Shown: positions 58,570 through 64,000 of the stretch, piece after piece
Numbering within the stretch: the stretch's first letter is position 1
Layout: each line of letters begins with the position of its first letter
Source of the DNA: Cephalopachus bancanus
Lineage: Eukaryota > Chordata > Mammalia > Primates > Tarsiidae
Length of the DNA stretch: 64,000 nt
Assembly: GCA_027257055.1 (NCBI GenBank)
Contig: JAPVLO010000115.1
Location: forward strand, 1,240,001 to 1,304,000
Direction of reading: 5' to 3'
Position numbers and translations under genes: made by a program
The notes under the pieces: model-generated
Told to the model about the DNA's origin: nothing
Database searches by the model: none
What the model saw: the letters and a program-made list of their open reading frames with translations, nothing else

Positions 58570-59320
58570 TGTTTGTCTTTTTAAAATTTGTTTCTTGAAA
58601 ATATAAAATACTTACATGTTCAAAATCAAAACTATACAGAAAGGTATGCTTGTAAATCTTACTCCCTGTTCCACTTACCCATTATAGGTAAACGTTTTCA
58701 TTAGCTTTTTGTTTATTTTCATTTATTTCTACAAAATTAGGATGTATATGTTATGTTTTTATTTCCTCTTTTTGTGTGTGCATATGTGTGTGTAATATAT
58801 GTGTGCATATATTGTATGCACTTTTGCATCTTGCTTTTTTCCATTTAACAATTATAGAAAGAGCCCACAGCAGTTTATCAAGCTCTTTCTCCTTTTTTCC
58901 TATGGCTGCAGAGTGTTTTCCACTGTGTGGATTTATAGAAGTTTATTCAGTCAGTCTCCTGTAGATGGGCATTTAGGTTGTATCATCATTTTTTCTGGCA
59001 TATTCATGAAGCAAGTAAATAACTTTGGGCATCTATTGTTTTATATTTGTAGAGGTGTATCTTTTGCTGTACATTCTTAGAAGTGGAATTGCTGTGTTGT
59101 AGTAGAAGCACATGTAGAAAAAAAATCCCTTTCTAGGGGCACTCCATGTTTGCACTCCAACCAGCAACATATAACCGTACATAGCTGCTCATAGCCTCGC
59201 CGACAGAATATGTGATGAAGCTTTTGGATTTTTGCAAGTAGGATAGGTAAGAAATGGTATCACAGTATGGTTTTAATTGGTATTTGTTATGGGTGAAGTA
59301 GAGCATCTTTTCAAATATTT
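58570..59320 (-). mobile_element. Old L1M/HAL1-like fragment
   Basis: TTTGCATCTTGCTTTTTTCC, ATGGGCATTTAGGTTGTATC and AGAAGTGGAATTGCTGTG are antisense LINE 3' phrases. It is followed by an Alu and continues after it at about 59640-60080. Confidence 0.55.
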
Positions 59321-59327
59321 TTTGTGG

Positions 59328-59622
59328 GCAGGCATGGTGGCGCAAGCCTGTATTCCCAGCACTTTGGGAGGCCGGGGCGAGAGGATTGCTTGGGTCCAGG
59401 GGTTTGAGACCAGCCTGGGTAACTTGTTGAGACCTCGTCTCTGCAATAAATCACAACATTAGCTGGGTGTGGTGGCACGTGCCTGTAGTTCCAGCTACTT
59501 GGAGGACTGAGGCAAAAGGATCACCTGAGCCCAGCAGTTTGAGGCTGCGGTGGCTGAGAGCATGCCACTGTACTCCAGCCTGGGCGACAGTGAGACTCTG
59601 ACTCAAAAAAAAAAAAAAAAAA
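59328..59622 (+). mobile_element. Alu, full-length
   Basis: Sense Alu with an A tail of about 18. It has CTGCAATAAATCACAACATT in the linker and TGACTCAAAA before the tail, both like the young lineage. Inserted in old LINE sequence. Confidence 0.92.
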
Positions 59623-59639
59623 TTGTGGACTGTTTCTAA

Positions 59640-60080
59640 ATTTTGCATTTCTCTATTGGGTCCTAATTTTTTCTTTTTTATATTTGCATAGTATTCCATT
59701 GTCTGGATATACTTTAATTTAGTTACGTAGTCTGGGGTTGTTACCTGTGTTATGCTGTTAACAACAATGCTGTAATGAATAATCTTATGGAAACCTCATC
59801 TCACTCATGTGAAGCTGTATCTGTAGGTTATGTTTCAGATGTGAACTTGCTTGGTCAGAGGATACGTACATTAGTTATGCTAATGGATATTGCTAAATTA
59901 AATTCCTCTCCCTTGGGTTGCCCCCATTAACACCCCCACCAGCAATATACTTGGGTGCCTCATGAGTTGATTGCATTATTGCCTTTTGGATTTTTGTCCT
60001 GATTTTTGTCCTCAGTGAGGTGTTAGATTGCATTGAGCATTTTTTTGTATGCTAGGGACAGTTGTATTTGTTTTCCTGTT
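59640..60080 (-). mobile_element. Old L1M/HAL1-like fragment (continuation)
   Basis: GTATTCCATTGTCTGGATATAC and AATGCTGTAATGAATAATC are antisense LINE 3' phrases continuing from before the Alu. Confidence 0.5.
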
Positions 60081-60157
60081 GTGCTGTCTTCCACATTCTT
60101 TTAAGGTTTGGGCCCCCTTTTCCCTGGTGGAATGCCTGGATGAGATGTCAAGATGTC

Positions 60158-60186
60158 AAAGGAAAGGGAAGGAAGGGAAGGGAAGA
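60158..60186. repeat. (GGGAA)n short tandem repeat
   Basis: An imperfect GGGAA/GGAAG purine run. Confidence 0.85.
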
Positions 60187-60189
60187 TGA

Positions 60190-60920
60190 TCTGACAGGGA
60201 TTTCTCCTGTCTGACTAGAAACTCTGCTTCTGGAGAGCTGCAGCCACAGAAGAAACCACTCCTGAAGTGTCCTTTCCTAAGGTCCACTTCAAGTGAGCGT
60301 TGGGTCTGCTGGCAGCACTGAGCCAGGGCCCTGGGCATGTCCTCCCATGAATTTGTCCTTGGCAAGCTGTCCTCCTCCAGATGAATGTCTTAGTGGAGAG
60401 AGTCTGACTCTGGGACCACAGCTTGTGCCTCAAGGGATGTTTTTGTCACTCTTTTTTCTGCTCACCCTTGTCAGCTGCTCTCTTCCCCTCTTCTGCCCAT
60501 TCTGCTTGGGCAAAGTCACTCTGCCCTGTTATTTTTCCTGCCCTCAGGTCCTGTGGACATGTGATTACCTCTTAGCTGATTGCAAGGTTGCTGAGTTCCC
60601 TGAGCACCTTGTTCTCAGCCTCTTATTTCCCTGCTGAGAGGCGGAGAGTGCTGGGGCCCCTCCTGCTTTTGGGAGATGCTCTTTTTCTTGATGCTGGGAC
60701 CTGCCCTCTAAGGCTCACTGCAATTCATGCCTCTGATCTGCTGACTCCCCAGAAACCATCACTATTTAAGCTGGGTGGGAAAGGGATCCCTTCTGGTTTT
60801 CACATTCTTTTAGAATTGCCACCAAGGTCCTGCAGTTTCCAACAACGTTTGTTAGCCACACTATGGCAACAAAAGCAGTGGTGGTGGATCTTCCTGTGGA
60901 TTTTGGCAAATATACCCACA
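60190..60920. other. Intron stretch without recognised features
   Basis: No exon or repeat recognised. Frames of 114-120 codons on the plus strand near 60293-60950 have no recognisable product. Confidence 0.4.
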
Positions 60921-60924
60921 CAAA

Positions 60925-61080
60925 TAGTGATGGCAGCTACTATTGATTGAGAATGTATTATTTGCTGAACATGTCACTTATATTTCCATCTAACCTTTGC
61001 AACAACTGAATGAAATCAGTGCTGTTATCTCCATTTTTACACATGAGGAATCTGCTCAAATCCTTACAGCTATTGAGGAA
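60925..61080 (+). repeat. MIR fragment
   Basis: ATGGCAGCTACTATTGATTGAG, TTATCTCCATTTTTACACATGAGG: MIR order. Confidence 0.78.
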
Positions 61081-61359
61081 CAAAGCACAAACAAACAAAC
61101 CACCACCACAACAAAAGCTGCACACAAGTAATTTGACTTTGGGGAGTATTATAGTTTGGTGGAGAAGGCAGCAAAATCTGCCCACCTAATTAGGTGAAAA
61201 AAATAATTTTCACTTCTTGACATATATCATCTGAATGGATCAACCTGGGATCACCCCAAGTGGCTCTGGGGACCTCAACTTGGGTTAGAGAGTTGAACAG
61301 AGCTAAGTGCTACAGCAAAGCAGTGTGTGGTTAGGGGGAGCTGTTGATTAATAACACCA

Positions 61360-61545
61360 AAATTAAGTGAGCATTTACTGCCTGCCCAGTGCTGGATTAA
61401 GTGCTTTGTGCAAATACCTCATATACTCTCACCACAACCCTATGGAAAAGCAACAGTTTTCACCCCAATTTATATAAGAGAAGACTGAGGCTTAGCATGT
61501 TAACCAAGTTGCCCACGGGTGAATGACTAATCACTAGAGAGCCTC
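61360..61545 (+). repeat. MIR fragment
   Basis: GTGAGCATTTACTGCCTGCC, GGATTAAGTGCTTTGTGC, then AGAAGACTGAGGCTTAGC and GTTGCCCACGGGTGAATG: MIR order and nearly full length. Confidence 0.85.
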
Positions 61546-61559
61546 AGACCTAGCTGGCC

Positions 61560-62584
61560 TGCCTCCAATTGCTCCTCGTGATCACACTACCTCACTCCTC
61601 ATGGGATTGGTAAATCCTGCCAGACTGCAAGGCACATTATTTCTTCTAGTACTGGAGGGAAGGAAGCCAGGAGCTTTTGCTGTTCACTTTTGGTGAACCA
61701 GTGACCTGCGATTTTAAGCAGGCAGACTTCCTGTCTGTCTTTGGTGGACTTGGGACCAAGTCAAGTCTCCATGGCTGCAGAGTACACAGCTCTTGGGTAG
61801 CATGAGCCACCAGACTGGATTTGGAGGTGGTAGAGCATCTGTCAGGGCCTGCTGGGTCTTGAGGGTACCATGCTCAGAAGCCTTTTCCAGATGCACCTGT
61901 GGCCTCCTCTACTTCTGTTTGAGTTTGGCCTTCTTACTGATTGGCACCCTCACAGTGTGGGAACAGCCTTACCTCCCATGCTGTGCCACGGATAAGACAA
62001 GCAGCAGGGCTCTTATAAGACCAACACCAGGCTGGCTGACCAAGCTTGACTGATCTCTTTTTACAACAATATCTTTCATCTTTCTTTAAAATTTTCTTGA
62101 TCCATCAGCAAAAATTTGAAAGTATGTTCTCAGTGCCACAGGGAGACACAAAGACTCTGCCCTTGTGGAACACAGTGTTTAGTTGAGGATGCACCCACAC
62201 ATCCATCTTCAATTAAATGGCCGAAGAGGACAATAGTCATAAAAGTAATCACAGGAGGTGTCACAAGGCAGTGCCCAGGGAAGTGTCGAGAACATCATGT
62301 GGACGACCTATGCTCTGAGTAAAGCAGGAAAAGATTGATGTGGCCTGGAGTCTTTGTAAAGGAGGTAAAATGGCAAGGGTAGAGGATAACTTAAGGGGGA
62401 CAGCATATGGGGTGCACAGGGCTCTAGGTCCTGAAAGTTTTTCATAGTTAGCTTCTGGGATTCCAGGTAGGAATGTCATGACAAGGTTGAGCTTGCTCTG
62501 AAAGCCCACCCCATGGCAGCATGGTTAGCAGTGGAGCATGGCTAGGCTGTGTCCAGAGCTGCTGTCCATAGAATCACTCCTCAT
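61560..62584. other. Intron stretch without recognised features
   Basis: No exon or assignable repeat. Short frames on both strands without a recognisable product. Confidence 0.4.
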
Positions 62585-62585
62585 G

Positions 62586-62880
62586 TAGGGACTACAGGCA
62601 CGTGCCACCACCATGCCTGGCTAATTTTTTTGATTTATTGTAGAGATGAGGTCTCACCTTGTTGCTCAGGCTAGTCTCGAATCCCTGGTCTCAGGCAATC
62701 CTCTTACCTTGGCTTCCCAAAGTGCTTGGATTACAGTCTTGAGCCACTGCACCTGGTCTAACTTTTCAATGCGTTTTAAAAAAAAATTTCTTTGACCATG
62801 GGAACTCCCTACCTTTTTTGTATATAACTCTTATCAATATTCAGCAGAAACAGTGATTGTGCTTTTTGTTTTATAATGAA
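62586..62880 (-). repeat. Duplicated Alu-plus-flank segment, copy 1
   Basis: The 3'-truncated antisense Alu (62586-62756) and about 120 bp of right flank (62757-62880). The flank phrases TTTCTTTGACCATGG and TATTCAGCAGAAACAGTGAT recur after the Alu at 63888. Confidence 0.85.
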
Positions 62881-63159
62881 AATAAATACATAAAATTTCA
62901 AAAAAAAAAAAAAGTCATTGAAAATGGTGAGATAGGATATTTCTGAAAGATTTCTATCTTAAGAGTACTTCCTGTGTACCAGCCTTCATAATGGAGGCTG
63001 TGGCAAGAAAATATTGAGCCTTTGGGAGCATTTGCTTAAGAGAAAGGGACATGGTTAGCACAGTCTTCCCAAAGTACATTGCATAGAACCTTAATCCCTC
63101 AAGAAAAACAATTCCCGGGAAAAGTTCAGAATATACCCTCTTTAGATATGCACAGTACA

Positions 63160-63560
63160 TGTTAGTTTTGTTGTTGTTGTTTTTGAGAAAGCAGGATTTA
63201 TTGAGAGGACAGAAAAGCTGTCACAATGGGAGGGGGCCTGAAGGGGTCACTCCTTAAAGTTAACATTTTTTTTGAGTTGCAGTGTCACTCCGTCGCCCAG
63301 GCTGGAGTGCAGTGGCACACTCAGGGCCACCCCAGCATCGACTTGGTAGGCTCAGGAGATCCTTCCGCCTCAGCCTTCCAAGTAGCTGGAACTACAAGCG
63401 CACACTACCACGCCCAGCTAATTTTTGATTTATTATAGAGATGAGGTCTCGCCAAGTTGCCCAGGCATCTCGAACCTGCCGGCTCAGGCAATCTACTTGC
63501 TTCGGCCTCCCAAAGTGCTGGGATTACAGGCTGAGCCACTGAACCCAGCCTATGTTAGTG
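63160..63560 (-). mobile_element. Alu joined to a polyadenylated 3'-end segment
   Basis: Full antisense Alu body at 63274-63550 with an 8-T tail (63266-63273). To the left is about 80 bp that, read on the minus strand, ends in CAATAAATCCTGCTTTCTC followed by an A-rich stretch (RC of 63170-63186). An 8-bp direct repeat ATGTTAGT brackets the whole (63160-63167 and 63552-63559). It looks like one retroposed unit: Alu plus downstream or foreign transcript end. Confidence 0.6.
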
Positions 63561-63617
63561 TTTTAAAGGCTCTGAGATGTCCTATAGTTAAAGAAAACTG
63601 TTTAACTGTTCTATCTT

Positions 63618-63888
63618 TCTTTTTTCTTTTTTTTTGAGTTGGAATCTCACTCTGCCGCCCAGGCTGGAGTGCAGTGGCATGCTCATGGCCACCACAACCT
63701 CAACCTGCTGGGCTCAGGCGATCTTTCTGCCTCATGCACCACCACACCTGGCTAATTTTTTTGACTTATTGTAGAGACAAGGTCTCATCATGTTGCCAAG
63801 ACTGGTCTCGAACCCCTGGACTCAGGCAATCCTCTTGCCTTGGCCTCCCAAAGTGCTTGGATTACAGGCTTGAGCCACTGCACCTGGT
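63618..63888 (-). mobile_element. Alu with internal deletion (part of duplicated segment, copy 2)
   Basis: Antisense Alu with a T-rich tail. About 30 bp is missing, where TTTCTGCCTCATGCACCACC jumps across the middle. The last ~150 bp align with 62610-62756. Confidence 0.92.
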
Positions 63889-64000
63889 GTAATTTTTCAA
63901 TGCATTTTTTTCCAAATTTCTTTGACCATGGAACCTCCCTACTTTTTTTGTGCATGACTCTTATTAATATTCAGCAGAAACAGTGATTGTGTTTTAAAAA
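63889..64000. repeat. Duplicated flank, copy 2
   Basis: Sequence after the Alu matches 62757-62870 at an offset of 1131 bp (TTTCTTTGACCATGG, TATTCAGCAGAAACAGTGAT). It is cut off by the window end, so the right limit of the duplication is unknown. Confidence 0.88.

Larger units (their letters stand above)
35289..64000 (+). other. SPOCK1: SPOCK1 intron 2, 5' part
   Basis: Starts with GTGAGT after the phase-0 coding exon and runs off the window. I looked for the next coding segment, which in testican-1 begins with an acidic/aromatic DDYFRNW-type sequence, and did not find it. Intron 2 therefore seems to be longer than 28.7 kb, in line with the very large size of the human gene. All other features beyond 35.3 kb lie in this intron. 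Confidence 0.8.

Noticed and set aside
35289..64000. Possible second coding exon of SPOCK1
   Set aside because: No stretch encoding the expected DDYFRNW-type continuation between AG and GT was found by eye. A translated search of the region would settle it.
1..64000. CRISPR arrays, operons, bacterial or phage genes
   Set aside because: No regularly spaced repeats with unique spacers and no compact gene layout. The window is plainly primate nuclear DNA.

Overview
This is a piece of a primate nuclear genome. Tens of Alu and L1 copies, older L2, MIR and MER elements, GT-AG splice sites and one CpG island rule out a bacterial or viral source. The young Alus do not have human AluS/Y sequence. They share a left-arm signature close to 7SL RNA (GGCCGGGAGCGGCCAC), an A-tail preceded by GACTCCAACTC, and CAATAAATC in the linker. 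The youngest L1s have a matching non-human 3' end. I infer a strepsirrhine primate, most likely a lemur; this rests on repeat sequence recalled from memory.

Only one gene is supported: the 5' end of SPOCK1 (testican-1, a secreted proteoglycan) on the + strand. A CpG island spans about 34.0-35.56 kb. It holds an excellent CTCF-type motif (34173-34190), a non-coding first exon ending at 34399 with a GTACGT donor, a 715-bp first intron, and a coding exon (35115-35288) that starts with the ATG immediately after the acceptor and carries the first 58 codons. Everything after 35289 is the start of intron 2. I found no further SPOCK1 exon, so intron 2 appears to exceed 28.7 kb.

1-33.8 kb is intergenic DNA upstream of SPOCK1, built of nested repeats: old L2/MIR/MER5A/L1M layers cut by lineage-specific L1s and Alus, many with intact target-site duplications. 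It also holds a mariner transposase remnant (23.2-23.7 kb) and an ERV-L-like remnant (23.9-24.7 kb). Two L1 copies (1.2-1.9 and 4.8-6.1 kb) are 5'-inverted by twin priming.

33.2-37.6 kb, around the promoter, has several local duplications: a 31-bp tandem repeat, a 66-bp direct repeat flanking exon 1, a 24-bp GC-rich repeat next to the coding-exon acceptor, and a diverged ~150-bp pair in intron 2.

37.6-64 kb is intron 2, less dense in young repeats and with long stretches where I recognise nothing. The last 1.5 kb holds a duplicated Alu-plus-flank segment and an Alu joined to what looks like the polyadenylated 3' end of another transcript. I saw no CRISPR array, operon, tRNA or rRNA. The open reading frames outside the SPOCK1 exon are repeat-derived or chance.
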